From: Mycobacterium cookii
GTDB taxonomy: Bacteria > Actinomycetota > Actinomycetes > Mycobacteriales > Mycobacteriaceae
Direction of reading: 5' to 3'
Length of the DNA stretch: 64,000 nt
NCBI RefSeq assembly: GCF_010727945.1
Contig: NZ_AP022569.1
Span: 4,092,001 to 4,156,000, forward strand
In this document: positions 1-12,487 of the stretch, piece by piece
Position numbering within the stretch: the stretch's first letter is position 1
How the letters are laid out: every line of letters begins with the position of its first letter
Position numbers and translations under genes: made by a program
Notes under the pieces: model-generated
The model's database searches: none
Seen by the model: the letters and a program-made list of their open reading frames with translations, nothing else
What the model was told of the DNA's origin: nothing

Positions 1-931
1 AGTCCAGCACATGTAGCCGCAGATCCGGGCGGTACTTTTTCAGGATCGGCAGCAACTTCCAAACATCACCCGTCCAAAAGGGAGCAGTTTCCGTCTCCGA
101 GGGACCGCCCGGCAACCACTGCCGCAATGCCATCCGCGGATTCAAAGGCACGCAATCATGCAGGAGGATCAGTGAGCGGGGATGACAGGCAGCCTCGGTC
201 CCGATCAGATCGCGTAGCAGGAATTCGAACCGGTGCATGCCATCCAAGAAGACCATGTCCACTGGCCGTCCCAGCAACTCCCGCACGTTTTCGGTCGCAA
301 AGAAGGTGTCCGACGACATCTGGAAGAAGAACGTGCGCTTGCGGTCGCCAGTGGCGTTACCGTCAAGCTGGAACTGAGGGTCCACCGCGATCGCATCGCA
401 ACCCGCGAGCGCCAGCGAAGACCCCGTCTCTGTGCCGACCTCCAAGTATGTGCGCGGCGTCAGATGGGTGTGCAATGCGCGAAGGAAGTCGAGGTACGGC
501 ACACCGAGCATGCGGAACGAGTTGGCCGCATCGTCAAAGCCGTGCACTGGGCCCGCTCCCCGTTGTCTTGATTGCCTTCCGCGTATGTTCGCGATCTCGT
601 GTCGGCGACCATCCTGGAAGACAACCCTTACCCCAACGGTGAAATCGGGTGCGAGTCCGACCGTTCCGACCGCCTTCGCGAACCCCACTGGTGACGAACT
701 GCTGCCATACACTTCGGCTACGTCGGGCCGCGAAACATTTAGCTCGCAGCTTGCGAGCACACTTTGCTCGTGGACGAACTCCACCTCGGCTACAGGTGCC
801 TTGCTTACGACCCAGCCGTTGACCTCGAACGCGTCTGCATCGACCGGACCGGGTCGCGGGTAGTCGAGGTAAGCAGCGGTGATCAGGTCATCGCTGGGGC
901 ACACCGTGACCCCGGATATCTCCACCGCCAT
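1..931 (-). CDS. Class I SAM-dependent methyltransferase, C-terminus beyond window edge
   Basis: An open frame of 310 codons starts at ATG 931 and reaches base 1 without a stop, so the 3' end lies outside the window. An AGGAGGA ribosome-binding site sits about 10 bases before the ATG. Residues 1-135 form a beta-rich N-terminal region with no motif I recognise. A Rossmann methyltransferase fold follows: YLEVGTETGSS near residue 164 is motif I, AVDPQ follows, then VDMVFLDGMH near 230 and LLHDCVPL near 260. This resembles the Methyltransf_24 class often found in sugar or secondary-metabolite loci. The substrate is unknown. The frame is clearly coding, but its neighbourhood is poorly coding and atypical for the window. 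Confidence 0.75.
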   Translation of the reverse strand, partial: MAVEISGVTVCPSDDLITAAYLDYPRPGPVDADAFEVNGWVVSKAPVAEVEFVHEQSVLASCELNVSRPDVAEVYGSSSSPVGFAKAVGTVGLAPDFTVGVRVVFQDGRRHEIANIRGRQSRQRGAGPVHGFDDAANSFRMLGVPYLDFLRALHTHLTPRTYLEVGTETGSSLALAGCDAIAVDPQFQLDGNATGDRKRTFFFQMSSDTFFATENVRELLGRPVDMVFLDGMHRFEFLLRDLIGTEAACHPRSLILLHDCVPLNPRMALRQWLPGGPSETETAPFWTGDVWKLLPILKKYRPDLRLHVLD

Positions 932-2073
932 GGGGCGATCCCATCCTCCTCGCCGAGGGCTGCCGCTACATCCACGGCGATACGCTGCACCGGCAACACC
1001 GTCGCCGCGTCCCCTGCCGCTGTAACGCCCTATGCGACAACATCTCTCCTGGCATGTCACCATCTCAGGAATCCTGGTGTCAAGACGTAAGCTGGCGTTA
1101 GTCGCGAAGGTCAAGCGCCGCGCTACCTGGCCCGCCTCGATGCGGATTTCTGCGCAGATCGCCGAATGGCCAGTGCGGTCGACCACCAGCGGGTAGAAGG
1201 ACCGGTCACTAGACCTTGCCGGTGTTCTAGGTCGGGGTTCCGACGCTTACTTTGTGAACCGCTTGCTGCCTACGTATTTCGGCAGCACCGCGTCGAGAAA
1301 ACAATTCAGGATGTCGACGCCACGCTGGTCGGCGGCGCGGTCCATGTGAACCTTGCAGTAGATGTAGTAAGGCACCGCAAGCGAATTCGTGAAGCAGGGC
1401 ATGTCGCCGCGGACGAAAACGTATCCTCTCCGATCGACAGCGTCGAGTGCGGGCGCAATCGATGCGGCTCTGGGACTTTCAGACTCCGGTGACGCACCGA
1501 ATCTCGTCGAGCGTCTCCTGGACAACGGGTGCCACGTTCTAAGTCCACGGGTCTGGCAGATCGCCGGGCGGGCGGGCCCGCTTATCAGGCGCGCCACGAT
1601 TTACTCAGATGAAGTCGACTGGCCTGGGTCGCGGCTTGGCCCCAGCGAATCTCCATCCCTTATGCGGCCATGCCTGAATCGTTAGCTCGCGAGCTCGGCC
1701 GCTTGCTTCGAATTTCTATGTGTCGCCGAGGCAGCATTTCACATCAGGAGGGCCTGAATCGGTGTAGAGCAACCTCGCGCCCACTGCACTCCCGCGTGAG
1801 TCGCCCGCAGAACGACTCCGACTTTCAAACGCATTTTCGAATCTAAAAATAATGTTCGGAGCTCGCACCTAACACACACCGAGCCATTCGGCAACCCCTC
1901 ACTACCGCCTGATATCGGAGCCTGGGCAAAACCGGCCTTGACCAGGTTCGGGACCGCAAAGGTTCGGGTTGTCAGAAAATCTTTCCGATTTTTTGGAGAT
2001 TTCTCTTCCCTGATCGGCGCGCAAGGGTTACCTTAGCGACACCTGAGAAGATCTAAGTCGTACGAGGTGGGGT
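932..2073. other. Gene-poor region of about 1.1 kb with possible gene remnants
   Basis: No convincing complete gene was found here. The six frames hold only short ORFs of mixed composition, and the right part (about 1820-2060) is noticeably AT-richer than the rest of the window, with runs such as GATTTTTTGG. In the frame of the methyltransferase the minus strand stays open from 931 back to a TAA at 1247-1249, beyond which another open stretch begins (see 1247-1597). The AT-rich right end presumably holds the promoter for the small ORF at 2074 and the PGRS gene, but I could not assign boxes with confidence. Confidence 0.5.
1247..1597 (-). pseudogene. Possible gene remnant, unrecognised
   Basis: A 116-codon minus-strand frame starts at a GTG directly after an in-frame TAA. 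Its first 50 residues look like random GC-rich translation. The last 60 (RGYVFVRGDMPC, then PYYIYCKVHMDR and DILNCFLDAVLPKYV) have a protein-like composition with aromatic and aliphatic spacing. This could be the C-terminal end of a decayed gene related to the neighbouring methyltransferase locus, or chance. I do not recognise a family and propose no function. Confidence 0.25.
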
Positions 2074-2313
2074 ATGGCTTGTTGTAGCAGTCATTCGCGG
2101 TATGTAAGTGCGTTCCGACGCAGTCGAACCAACGGTCTCGCCGCGGTTGCTTACCCGTTCATGTTGAATGAAATCACGCTATTGAGCACCACGTACGCAG
2201 ACGAGCGGATCAATTTTCGTTCCGAAGTGGGCCTGCAGGCGCATCTGGATTCCCGGAGTTTTTTGCGCAACCCGACGCGTAAGGCGCTTCAGCGCCGCCT
2301 AAGTGCAGCCTAA
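2074..2313 (+). CDS. Small ORF of unknown function upstream of the PGRS gene
   Basis: A 79-codon ORF starts at ATG 2074 after a GAGGTGGGG ribosome-binding sequence and ends 42 bases before the PGRS gene. The product is basic and Cys-containing (MACCSSHSRY at the N-terminus), with no signal peptide, membrane segment or known motif. A GGCGC-TTCA-GCGCC mini-hairpin overlaps its last codons (2283-2296). It could be a translated leader for the PGRS gene or spurious. The good ribosome-binding site and spacing favour translation, but composition alone does not prove it. Confidence 0.35.
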   Translation: MACCSSHSRYVSAFRRSRTNGLAAVAYPFMLNEITLLSTTYADERINFRSEVGLQAHLDSRSFLRNPTRKALQRRLSAA

Positions 2314-2355
2314 GAAAACTCACAAAGCACACAGGACTTGTTCGAAGGATAAGTG

Positions 2356-3735
2356 ATGGCACAACATCGGCGTTCGAAGAAGCAAGACCCTCAATCGCGT
2401 AGAGGCGCCAAGGGCAGTCTTATCGCCCTTAGCAGTGCGGCCGGCACGTTCATAACCCTCAGCCTGTCGCCGCTGATGCCCATCCCCGTGGCAAAGGCTG
2501 ACGGCGAAGACATCATCATCGATCAAATCCTCAATTCCCTCTCCGCGGTGGACCCCACGGCGGCTTTGGACTTGAGTAGCTGGCTCTCCAGCCTCGACGC
2601 CGCATTGCAGGGTGCGGCAAACTTCGATCCGTCGAGTCTCGACTCCGCATTGAATGCCGCTACAAGCGTCGATCCGTCGAGTCTCGACACCGCGTTGAAT
2701 GCCGCTACAAGCCTCGATCCGTCGAGTATCGACTCCGGGATGACTGCGGCTACAGCCTTCGATCCGTCGAATATCGACTCCGGGTTGGCTGCGGCCTCCG
2801 GCGCCGATCCGTCGAGTGTGGTGGCCGATCCGTCGAGTTTGGCGGCCGATCCGGCGAGTGCGGCACCCGATCCGGCGTCCTCGTCATCGTTTGCCGACTG
2901 GTATGGCCAGCTCTACGAGGCTAATCACACCTGGGACCAGGAGTGGATAGCGGGCACAACCTTCCTTGGTCACCTCACCGTTCAGTGGGATAACGCGCTG
3001 AACACGTTCTGGGGTGATATCGGCGGCCAGGGCATGTTGATCGGCAACGGTGCCGATGGCGTTGACGGCGGCAGTCTGGCAGAGGCCACTGGTCAGGCTG
3101 GTGGTCTGTGGTTCGGCGACGGTGGCACTGGCGGCACCGACGCTGCCGGCGTTGGTGGCGCCGGCGGTCTCGCGTACGACGGCAACGGCGGTGATGGCGG
3201 TGCCGGCGCTCTCGGCGGCGCTGGCGGTGCCGGTGGGGACACCTTCTACGGCTTCGCCGGCAATGGCGGTGACGGCGGCAACGCCGTGGCAATCGGCGCT
3301 GAAGGCGGCAACGGCGGTGCGGGCGGTAACGCGGACGGGTTCTTCTTCGGCAACGGTGGCGCCGGAGGACAAGGTGGGGAAGGTGCCGTCGGCACCCCGG
3401 GAACCGACGGTACCCTCCCAGGAGAGGTGGGCGGCCCCGGCGGCCCCGGCGGTGACGGCGGGGCCGGTGGTGCAGGCGGCAACGGCGCGTTCCTGATCGG
3501 CAACGGCGGCCCCGGCGGCCCCGGCGGCGCCGGTGGCCCCGGCGGCCCCGGCGGCGCCGGTAGCCCCGACCCTGGCCTCGGTGGCCTCGGTGGGCACGGT
3601 GGGCACGGTGGTCCAGGCGGCCTCGGCGGCCATGGCGGGATCTTCGGCGCCGACGGTACGCACGGCCCGAACGGCCCGAACGGCCCGAACGGCCCGAACG
3701 GCCCGAACGGCCCCCCGGGCGGCCCCTCCGGCTAA
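2356..3735 (+). CDS. Secreted PGRS-repeat protein lacking a PE domain
   Basis: About 459 residues. The start is ATG 2356 (a GTG lies directly before it) with GAAGGAT upstream. Residues 1-48 carry a basic start (HRRSKKQ), a hydrophobic stretch and an Ala-X-Ala-like cleavage region (PVAKAD), which reads as an export signal. An acidic domain follows with four 15-residue repeats built on DPSSLD/DPSSID. A short conserved block ([28 protein letters not shown]) leads into a long Gly-Gly-X PGRS domain. The tail is a run of GPN triplets. It is related to PE_PGRS proteins by its repeat domain only; the PE N-terminus is absent. It is probably a surface or secreted structural protein of unknown role. Confidence 0.85.
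   Translation: MAQHRRSKKQDPQSRRGAKGSLIALSSAAGTFITLSLSPLMPIPVAKADGEDIIIDQILNSLSAVDPTAALDLSSWLSSLDAALQGAANFDPSSLDSALNAATSVDPSSLDTALNAATSLDPSSIDSGMTAATAFDPSNIDSGLAAASGADPSSVVADPSSLAADPASAAPDPASSSSFADWYGQLYEANHTWDQEWIAGTTFLGHLTVQWDNALNTFWGDIGGQGMLIGNGADGVDGGSLAEATGQAGGLWFGDGGTGGTDAAGVGGAGGLAYDGNGGDGGAGALGGAGGAGGDTFYGFAGNGGDGGNAVAIGAEGGNGGAGGNADGFFFGNGGAGGQGGEGAVGTPGTDGTLPGEVGGPGGPGGDGGAGGAGGNGAFLIGNGGPGGPGGAGGPGGPGGAGSPDPGLGGLGGHGGHGGPGGLGGHGGIFGADGTHGPNGPNGPNGPNGPNGPPGGPSG
2626..2805 (+). repeat. Four 45-bp in-frame tandem repeats (DPSSLD units)
   Basis: GATCCGTCGA recurs at 2626, 2671, 2716, 2761 and 2806, an exact 45-base spacing that gives 15-residue units of the form DPSS(L/I)DS(A/G)LNAATS. 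After the fourth unit the array decays into shorter DPSS/DPAS segments up to about 2880. Being in frame, copy-number change would lengthen or shorten the protein without breaking it. Confidence 0.9.
3664..3717 (+). repeat. 9-bp tandem repeats encoding a Gly-Pro-Asn tail
   Basis: The 9-base unit GGCCCGAAC is repeated about six times at the 3' end of the PGRS gene and encodes GPN triplets just before the C-terminal PPGGPSG. The near-perfect DNA identity between units suggests recent slippage. The Gly-X-Y pattern is collagen-like in spacing, but whether it forms a triple helix cannot be judged here. Confidence 0.85.
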
Positions 3736-3752
3736 CCTATTGGCACTTGTCC

Positions 3753-3792
3753 ACAAGATTCGACCGGCTCGAACGGGCCGGTCGAATCTTGT
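3753..3792. terminator. Long perfect inverted repeat between convergent genes
   Basis: A 16-base perfect stem (ACAAGATTCGACCGGC and its complement) with an 8-base loop lies between the PGRS gene and the convergent DUF1501 gene. It lacks a strong T-tract, as is common for mycobacterial terminators, and being symmetrical it could stop transcription from both sides. Confidence 0.8.
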
Positions 3793-3800
3793 ATTAGCAG

Positions 3801-4985
3801 CTAGAGGAATCCCAGGCTGCGCCGACCGGCTCCAACTGAAGGTGTGGGGTCGGTCTCCAATGTCGTGGATAGCAGCTCGAAGTAGATATCACGGAAATCG
3901 GTAGTGCCCTTGAGATCTCCGTTGTCGAGATCGGTGAGGCTAGGTTCCTCACCGTAGAAGCCACCTTTGACCGGACCGCCGGCGACGAACACCGGTCCGG
4001 CGGTACCGTGGTCGGTGCCTCCTGCGCCGTTGGCTTTCACCCGCCGTCCGAATTCTGAATACGCCATCAGGACGACGCTTTTGCCGTATTTGTCGCCGGC
4101 CATCTGCTTGAGGAACGGGGTGACGGCCTGGTCGAGCTTTTGCAAGAGCGGTTGCTGGACGCCGCGCTCCACGATGTGGGTGTCGAATCCACCGAGTTGC
4201 ACCGAATACACCCGGGTGGGTACCGCCGCCTTGACGGCTGCCGCGACCATGCCCAGCTGTCCGGCCAGCGATCGGGGTTTCATCGCGGGGGGTTTGATCG
4301 AGCGGAACGTCGTATCGGTAATGCGGGTCGCACGGTAGGCCTCGCAGACTGACGCCATCGCGGGTGTGTCGCCGGGGTCGTCTGCACCGAGGGCGTCCAT
4401 GGTCTCGGCGAATCTCACCGCCGACTCCATCTCCTTCGACGTGGATAGCGCCGCGGCCGTTGACTTTTCGCCGACCGCCAAGGGCGGCAGCACCGGTCCG
4501 ATGTTGACGGCACGCAGCGGGTCGGTGCCGGTGACATCCAGCCATCGGCCGATCCAACCGGACGGTACAGGTTCGGACGGGGACGCCGTCTGCCAGATGT
4601 CCATCGACCGGAAATGACTGTGATCCGGCTTCGGATAGCTCACGCCGCGCACGATCGCCAGCTTCCGGTCCTTCCATACCTGCTCGAGGCCCTTCAGCGC
4701 GGGATTGAGACCCAGCTGGTCGTCCAAATGCAGGACATCGCTCGGGGCATAGGCCAGTTGGGGGCGTAGATCGTGGTAAGCGTTGTCGGCGTAGGGGATT
4801 ACGGTATTGAGGCCGTCGTTGCCGCCGTAGAGCGTGACAATCACCAGCACGCCGCTTCCCTCCGCGAGGGGTCGCTCCTGAGCCGCGTGCATCAGGTCTG
4901 GCCAGCTGCAACTCACCGCGCCCGAGAGCAAGCCGGCGGCGCCGGCGCTGGCGGCCAGAAACTTACGGCGACTCAAATCGGGCAT
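3801..4985 (-). CDS. DUF1501 protein with a Tat signal
   Basis: 394 residues. The N-terminus LSRRKFLAASAGAAGLL is a typical twin-arginine export signal, so the protein is probably exported folded. The body matches the DUF1501 family as I know it (LYGGNDGLNTVIPYAD near residue 55, HSHFRSMDIWQ near 125, GGFDTH near 265, SEFGRRVKANGAGGTDHGT near 310). This family is distantly sulfatase-like and usually sits next to a DUF1800 gene, as here: the DUF1800 gene ends 9 bases upstream. The biochemical activity is unknown. The two genes follow pknG in the same direction and are probably co-transcribed with it. Confidence 0.85.
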   Translation of the reverse strand: MPDLSRRKFLAASAGAAGLLSGAVSCSWPDLMHAAQERPLAEGSGVLVIVTLYGGNDGLNTVIPYADNAYHDLRPQLAYAPSDVLHLDDQLGLNPALKGLEQVWKDRKLAIVRGVSYPKPDHSHFRSMDIWQTASPSEPVPSGWIGRWLDVTGTDPLRAVNIGPVLPPLAVGEKSTAAALSTSKEMESAVRFAETMDALGADDPGDTPAMASVCEAYRATRITDTTFRSIKPPAMKPRSLAGQLGMVAAAVKAAVPTRVYSVQLGGFDTHIVERGVQQPLLQKLDQAVTPFLKQMAGDKYGKSVVLMAYSEFGRRVKANGAGGTDHGTAGPVFVAGGPVKGGFYGEEPSLTDLDNGDLKGTTDFRDIYFELLSTTLETDPTPSVGAGRRSLGFL

Positions 4986-4994
4986 CGGCAGTCC

Positions 4995-6317
4995 CTATGA
5001 CGTCAGGTATTCGGGAGTGTTGACCGCGGCGGCGACGAGCTGAACGGGTCGGCGCACCAACGGCTTTAATGCAGTGACGGTTCGGTCGGACCAAGACCCG
5101 ATCCCGATCAAATAGCCCACCGCATCGATCCGGTCACCGGCGGATGCGTCTTCGACGGGGGAGGCATCGCCGGCGCGGACCAGCTGGATTGCGGCACGCA
5201 TCCGCACGTCGGCGCTGGCGGTCGACATCCACGCTCGGCCATGCGGCCAACCACCGACATCGGGCGGATAAAACGGCCGCTGGCCGAGCGCCTTGAGGGT
5301 GTTGTCCACCATCGTGATTCGGGCTTGAGGGTCGAGCGAAACTTTCAGCGTCCGGACGACTCCAACGAGCCATTCGATCGGCGTGTTGACGATCGCGGCG
5401 CGGCTATTGACGAATTCGTCGTCGGTCAGGATGGCTCTGGTCAGCGCGCGCAGATCGCGGCCGGGGCCGTAGGCGGTGATCAGGCGGTCCATTGCCTGCG
5501 GCGACGGTGGGTTGTCGGAAGCCAACTGGCGCCACAGCCGGCCCGCGACGTATTGCGGTGATTTCGGTTGAGCCAGCACAATGTCGCAAAAACCCGCGGC
5601 GTCAAAGTTCTGGGTGACTCCGAAGATGGTCTTGGGTGTGCGATCGTGACGCGCCGGCGCGAAAGCGGTGTTGCCGGTCAGCCGAATCTCCCACCCGGTC
5701 AACGCGCGAGCCCCGGCCCGCACGTCGTCTTCGGTGTAGCCGTCACCGTGGCCGAGGGCGAACAACTCCATGAATTCACGAGCGAGGTTCTCGTTGATGG
5801 CATCGGCGGTGTTCTTGTGCCCATCGAGCCAACGCAGCATCGCTGCGTCGGTCAGCATGGCGTAAGCAAGTCCGCGAAAATCGCCCAGCGACAGACTGCG
5901 CAGTTTCTGGTTCTGCGCCGCCATCTCCCACGGGAACAGCACTTTCTTGGCGGACGTGGCAAAGTGGTTGTGCCACAACAATGTCAGCTTTTCGTGAATC
6001 GGTTCGTGTACGGCTGCCATGCGCCGCAACCACCACTGCGAAAGCCCCGTCATCAATCCGAACAGCTCATGGTTGAACTCTTTGCGTACCTCGGCCGACG
6101 CGTGCTTGCCGGGGCGGCGGGAGCTGGTCAGCGACGGCATCGGTGTCCGCACCGCACCGGGGTCCGCCTCAGGATCTGCAGCCAGGGCGGCGTCGACGTA
6201 AGCCGGCCAATCCTTGCCGGCGACCGCATCGACCTGCGCACCGGTCACGCCGAAGCCGGCGCGGCGCAGCATTCGGGCAGTGGTGATCCACCGGTCTGAC
6301 TGGCCAGCCACGGCCAC
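4995..6317 (-). CDS. DUF1800 family protein
   Basis: About 440 residues from a GTG at 6317. The same frame stays open upstream to 6824, but that part is antisense-frame translation of pknG and is left out. ARMLRRAGFGVT near residue 17 and the central LTLLWHNHFATSAKKV and NENLAREFMELFALG segments are typical of DUF1800. No clear signal peptide is visible from this start, so the true start could be one of the nearby GTG codons (6311 or 6317). It lies 38 bases downstream of pknG and 9 bases upstream of the DUF1501 gene. These two families are commonly paired, but their function is not known. Confidence 0.8.
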   Translation of the reverse strand: MAVAGQSDRWITTARMLRRAGFGVTGAQVDAVAGKDWPAYVDAALAADPEADPGAVRTPMPSLTSSRRPGKHASAEVRKEFNHELFGLMTGLSQWWLRRMAAVHEPIHEKLTLLWHNHFATSAKKVLFPWEMAAQNQKLRSLSLGDFRGLAYAMLTDAAMLRWLDGHKNTADAINENLAREFMELFALGHGDGYTEDDVRAGARALTGWEIRLTGNTAFAPARHDRTPKTIFGVTQNFDAAGFCDIVLAQPKSPQYVAGRLWRQLASDNPPSPQAMDRLITAYGPGRDLRALTRAILTDDEFVNSRAAIVNTPIEWLVGVVRTLKVSLDPQARITMVDNTLKALGQRPFYPPDVGGWPHGRAWMSTASADVRMRAAIQLVRAGDASPVEDASAGDRIDAVGYLIGIGSWSDRTVTALKPLVRRPVQLVAAAVNTPEYLTS

Positions 6318-6355
6318 ATTTTGCCGAGGCTTGCTTGCGATCTTCTTGCGACCAG

Positions 6356-9593
<3,238 letters not shown>

Positions 9594-9597
<4 letters not shown>

Positions 9598-10913
9598 CGG
9601 TACTCACTCAGCCGGGGCCACAACCCGAGCGCGACCGCGAGGGCTGCGCCCAGACTCAGCACGACGCCGCCGACCGTGGCGCCAGTGAGTCCGCGGCGGG
9701 CGTTGAGAATGTCGTCGCGCAATTCGTGGCGGCTCTGCTCCATGGCCTTGCCCAGCACGTAGTCGAGCTTGTCGAACGCGGGGGTGGAGTCGTCCTCGCC
9801 GCTGCCCAGCGCGACTTGGGTGGCGGCCCGGTAATTACCGACCGAGATGAAGGAGTTGATCCGGTCATCGGCTCGGCGCCACTGGTTCAGCAAATCGCCC
9901 GCGTTCTGCAGGTCGCTCTTGTCGACCGCGTCGCGGCGGGAGAGGTATCCGTCGAGCTGCTTGTGCATGGCGTCGATGCGTTCGTAGAAGGATTGTTTGC
10001 GGACCTCTTCGTCCCCGCGCCGGATCAACGACAGTGTCTCGTCGGCGCGCGCTTGCTGCGCACTGATGGACATGTTGGTGACGGTCTTCAGTGACTCTGC
10101 TGCAGTGTCTTTGGCGCTGCGGCTGCCGCCGGTGGAAATCGCGAGCGCGGTACCCACCCATACCACCATAACGAGAATTGCCAGCGCACCGGCGACAAGA
10201 CCTGGGTTGATCCGTCGTTTGGTGCGACGGGCCAGCCAGCGGTGGGAGAACGCGCCGAAGACCGCCGTCGCGAAGACGACGAGGATCACCGGCGCCGGAA
10301 TCTGGGTCGAGGCCGTCGTCTCGGTATCCACGCGCTCTGACGTCTCGCGGTACAGCCGCTGCGCGTCCGGCAGGATCTTCGACTGCATGAGCGTGGAGGC
10401 CTCGGACAGGTACGACGACCCGACCGGGTTGCCGGCCCGGTTGTTGGTGCGGGCGATCTCGATCAGCCCGGTGTACACCGCCAATTCGGCGTTGATTCGT
10501 CCCAGCAGCTGTACCAGCGGCTCGTCGGTCAACCCGCTGGACGCCCGGGTGGCCGCCACCGCCGCGTCGGTGATCGCCTGCTCGTAGCGCTGCCGGACGG
10601 TCCGCGGCTCGGCCTCCGCGATGAACGCGGTCGCGGCGGCCGCGTCGGCCACCGACAGCGTGGTGTACAGCCGCCCGGCCGCGAACGCCAGCGGCTCGGT
10701 GTGGCTCAGGACTGTGGTCAGCGCATGCTGTCGCTGGTTGATCGTGGTCGACGTGGCGAACGCGCTGAGCCCGCCGAGGATTGCCAGCACCAGACCAATG
10801 GAAAGGATGCGGCCGGGCGTCGTCGCGACGAACCACCAGCGGGGGTGGGCCGGTTCGAGTGGCGACCGTGAACCCAGCGGCTCGGTCGACGGATGAGCCA
10901 ACTCAACGGTCAC
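9594..10913 (-). CDS. glnX: Transmembrane signalling partner of GlnH/PknG
   Basis: 439 residues from GTG 10913 (GAGGT about 13 bases upstream), the same length as I recall for Rv0412c. The frame continues upstream over mutT3, but that part is shadow. The first membrane helix is near residues 32-53 (LSIGLVLAILGGLSAFA). An extracytoplasmic helical sensor follows, then a pair of helices around residues 215-275 (VILVVFATAVFGAF, LVAGALAILVMVVWVG), a second helical domain, and a final helix near the C-terminus (GATVGGVVLSLGAALAVALGLW). There is no kinase domain. It heads the glnX-glnH-pknG operon with overlapping genes throughout. Confidence 0.85.
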
Positions 10914-11038
10914 GTCTGTTCGAACCTCAACTTTCGGGCGTGCGTGACACGAACGGTATAAGCGAATTCTAAGAGCTCGCCGCCAAGTTGAGGGGATGTC
11001 GGGCTGGATTGCCGACACCGTCTCAACCAGTGGACCCG

Positions 11039-11650
11039 ATGCGTCGCGGTCGGGCTGCTTATCCTGAACGCGTGCGCGGCGACGGGGACGGATGGGTGGT
11101 GTCCGACACCGGCAAGCATTACTGGGGTGTGCATGGGGCGGCCGGCCTGTTGCTTCGGGCCCCGCACCCCGCCGGCACGCACGCGGTGTTGCTGCAACAC
11201 CGGGCGCCGTGGAGCCATCAGGGCGGAACCTGGGGTCTGCCGGGCGGTGCCCTGGACAGCCACGAAACCCCCGAGGAAGCCGCCAAGCGCGAGGCCCACG
11301 AAGAGGCCGGTCTGCCCGGTGAGCTGTTGTCGGTGCGGGCAACCGTCGTCACCGCCGACGTGAATGGGGCTTACGGCCGTCGCTGGACCTACACCACCGT
11401 CGTCGCCGACGCCGACGAGCTGCTGCAGACCGTGCCCAACATGGAGAGCGCCGAACTGCGCTGGGTCGTCGAGGAGGAGGTGGCCGAGCTGCCGCTGCAC
11501 CCCGGCTTCGCGGCCAGTTGGCACCGGCTGCGCAGCGCCCTGCAGATCGTGCCGTGGACCCCCGGCGGTCAGCCGCGGGGCAATCTGGCACGCACGGTCG
11601 AGATCGAAGACGGCGGCCTGGTGCTGCGCATCGTCGGGTCGGCCGATTAG
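11039..11650 (+). CDS. mutT3: Nudix hydrolase MutT3
   Basis: 203 residues from ATG 11039. A TTG at 10988 would add 17 residues, but the segment [12 protein letters not shown] close after the ATG matches the N-terminus I recall for M. tuberculosis MutT3. The Nudix box is complete: [20 protein letters not shown] then AGL, with the REXXEE metal-binding core. Mycobacterial MutT proteins act on (oxidised) nucleoside di/triphosphates; the precise substrate is not deducible. The gene diverges from glnX, and its stop overlaps the convergent thiE stop by four bases. Confidence 0.88.
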   Translation: MRRGRAAYPERVRGDGDGWVVSDTGKHYWGVHGAAGLLLRAPHPAGTHAVLLQHRAPWSHQGGTWGLPGGALDSHETPEEAAKREAHEEAGLPGELLSVRATVVTADVNGAYGRRWTYTTVVADADELLQTVPNMESAELRWVVEEEVAELPLHPGFAASWHRLRSALQIVPWTPGGQPRGNLARTVEIEDGGLVLRIVGSAD

Positions 11651-12309
11651 GCGAGTGCCGAACGGAGCTGCTCGGCCGCGGCCCGCGGATCTTCTGCGCC
11701 GGTGATCGCGCGGACCACCACAACGCGCCGGGCGCCGGCCTCGAGGACATCGGGCAGCCGAGCTGCGTCGATTCCGCCGATGGCGAACCACGGCTTGTCG
11801 GTGGCCGATTCTGCGGTGGAGCGCACCAGCGGCAGCCCCGGTGCCGGGCGTCCTGGTTTGGTGGGCGTCGGCCAGCACGGCCCGACGCAGAAGTAGTCGA
11901 CGTCCTCCGCGATGGCCGCACTGACCTGCTGATGATCGTGCGCGGACCGGCCGATCAGCGTGTCCGGGCCGACGATGTCGCGGGCCACCGGCAACGGCAG
12001 GTCGTCTTGGCCGAGGTGCAGCACGTCGGCCCCGGCGGCGCGGGCGATGTCGGCGCGGTCGTTGACGGCCAGCAACGCGCCGTGCCGTCGCGCAGCATCG
12101 GCGAGAACCTCCAGTGCCGCGATTTCGTCGCGTGCCTCCAACGGGCCCCATTGCTGCTCACCCGTCGAGCCCTTGTCGCGCAGCTGAATGATGTCCACCC
12201 CGCCGGCCAGCGCTGCATCGGCGAACTCGGCCAGATCGCCGCGGTCGCGACGCGCGTCGGTGCACAGATACAGCCTGGCGTCGGCGAGCCGCTGCAGACC
12301 TGGGTGCAC
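11647..12309 (-). CDS. thiE: Thiamine-phosphate synthase ThiE
   Basis: 220 residues. It joins the hydroxymethylpyrimidine diphosphate and thiazole phosphate moieties to make thiamine phosphate. Visible family marks on the TIM barrel are [43 protein letters not shown] and FAIGGI near the end. Length agrees with the M. tuberculosis protein. It is divergent from the riboswitch-led thiO operon and convergent with mutT3, so it has its own promoter in the 12310-12340 region. The gap to the riboswitch is too short to hold much else. Confidence 0.95.
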   Translation of the reverse strand: MHPGLQRLADARLYLCTDARRDRGDLAEFADAALAGGVDIIQLRDKGSTGEQQWGPLEARDEIAALEVLADAARRHGALLAVNDRADIARAAGADVLHLGQDDLPLPVARDIVGPDTLIGRSAHDHQQVSAAIAEDVDYFCVGPCWPTPTKPGRPAPGLPLVRSTAESATDKPWFAIGGIDAARLPDVLEAGARRVVVVRAITGAEDPRAAAEQLRSALA

Positions 12310-12340
12310 ACCGAGACGCTAGCGACTACCGTGGGAAGCC

Positions 12341-12481
12341 GACACGGGAGTCCCAGGGTTCGGTGACGATGCAGGCCAAAGGCCTGCGGAGGAGCCGGAC
12401 ACGATGCGCAAGCCGGGGGCTGAGAGTGGGCGCGTCGGCCCTTACCGTCAAACCTGATCCGGATCATGCCGGCGAAGGGAG
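12341..12481 (+). promoter_or_regulatory. TPP riboswitch (THI element) before thiO, with long P3 arm
   Basis: The aptamer core is plain: ACACGGGAG at the 5' side, GGGGGCTGAGAG at 12416-12426, ACCTGATCCGGATCATGCC at 12452-12470 and the closing GGCGAAGGGA at 12471-12480. Between the 5' core and CTGAGA lie about 70 extra bases, including the perfect hairpin GCAGGCC-AAA-GGCCTGC (12371-12387), so the P3 arm is much longer than in the thiC copy in this window. The closing AAGGGAG doubles as the Shine-Dalgarno of thiO, six bases from its ATG. Binding of thiamine diphosphate should therefore block translation start directly. Confidence 0.93.
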
Positions 12482-12487
12482 CGAAAG

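Noticed and set aside
127..863. Several plus-strand ORFs at the left edge
   Set aside because: They are antisense to the methyltransferase frame, which has a ribosome-binding site and SAM-binding motifs; the plus-strand products are Arg/Pro-rich noise.
2000..2060. Possible IdeR (iron) box around GGGTTACCTTAGC
   Set aside because: Only part of the 19-bp palindrome is matched and symmetry is poor, so it was not listed as a site.
2626..2880. CRISPR-like periodic repeats
   Set aside because: The 45-bp periodicity is in frame inside a coding sequence and encodes DPSS units; there are no variable spacers.
2884..3756. Long minus-strand ORF (290 codons) antisense to the PGRS gene
   Set aside because: It is Ala/Thr/Val-rich low-complexity translation of the repeat DNA, with no motif and no ribosome-binding site. 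Such shadows are expected opposite GGC-rich repeats.
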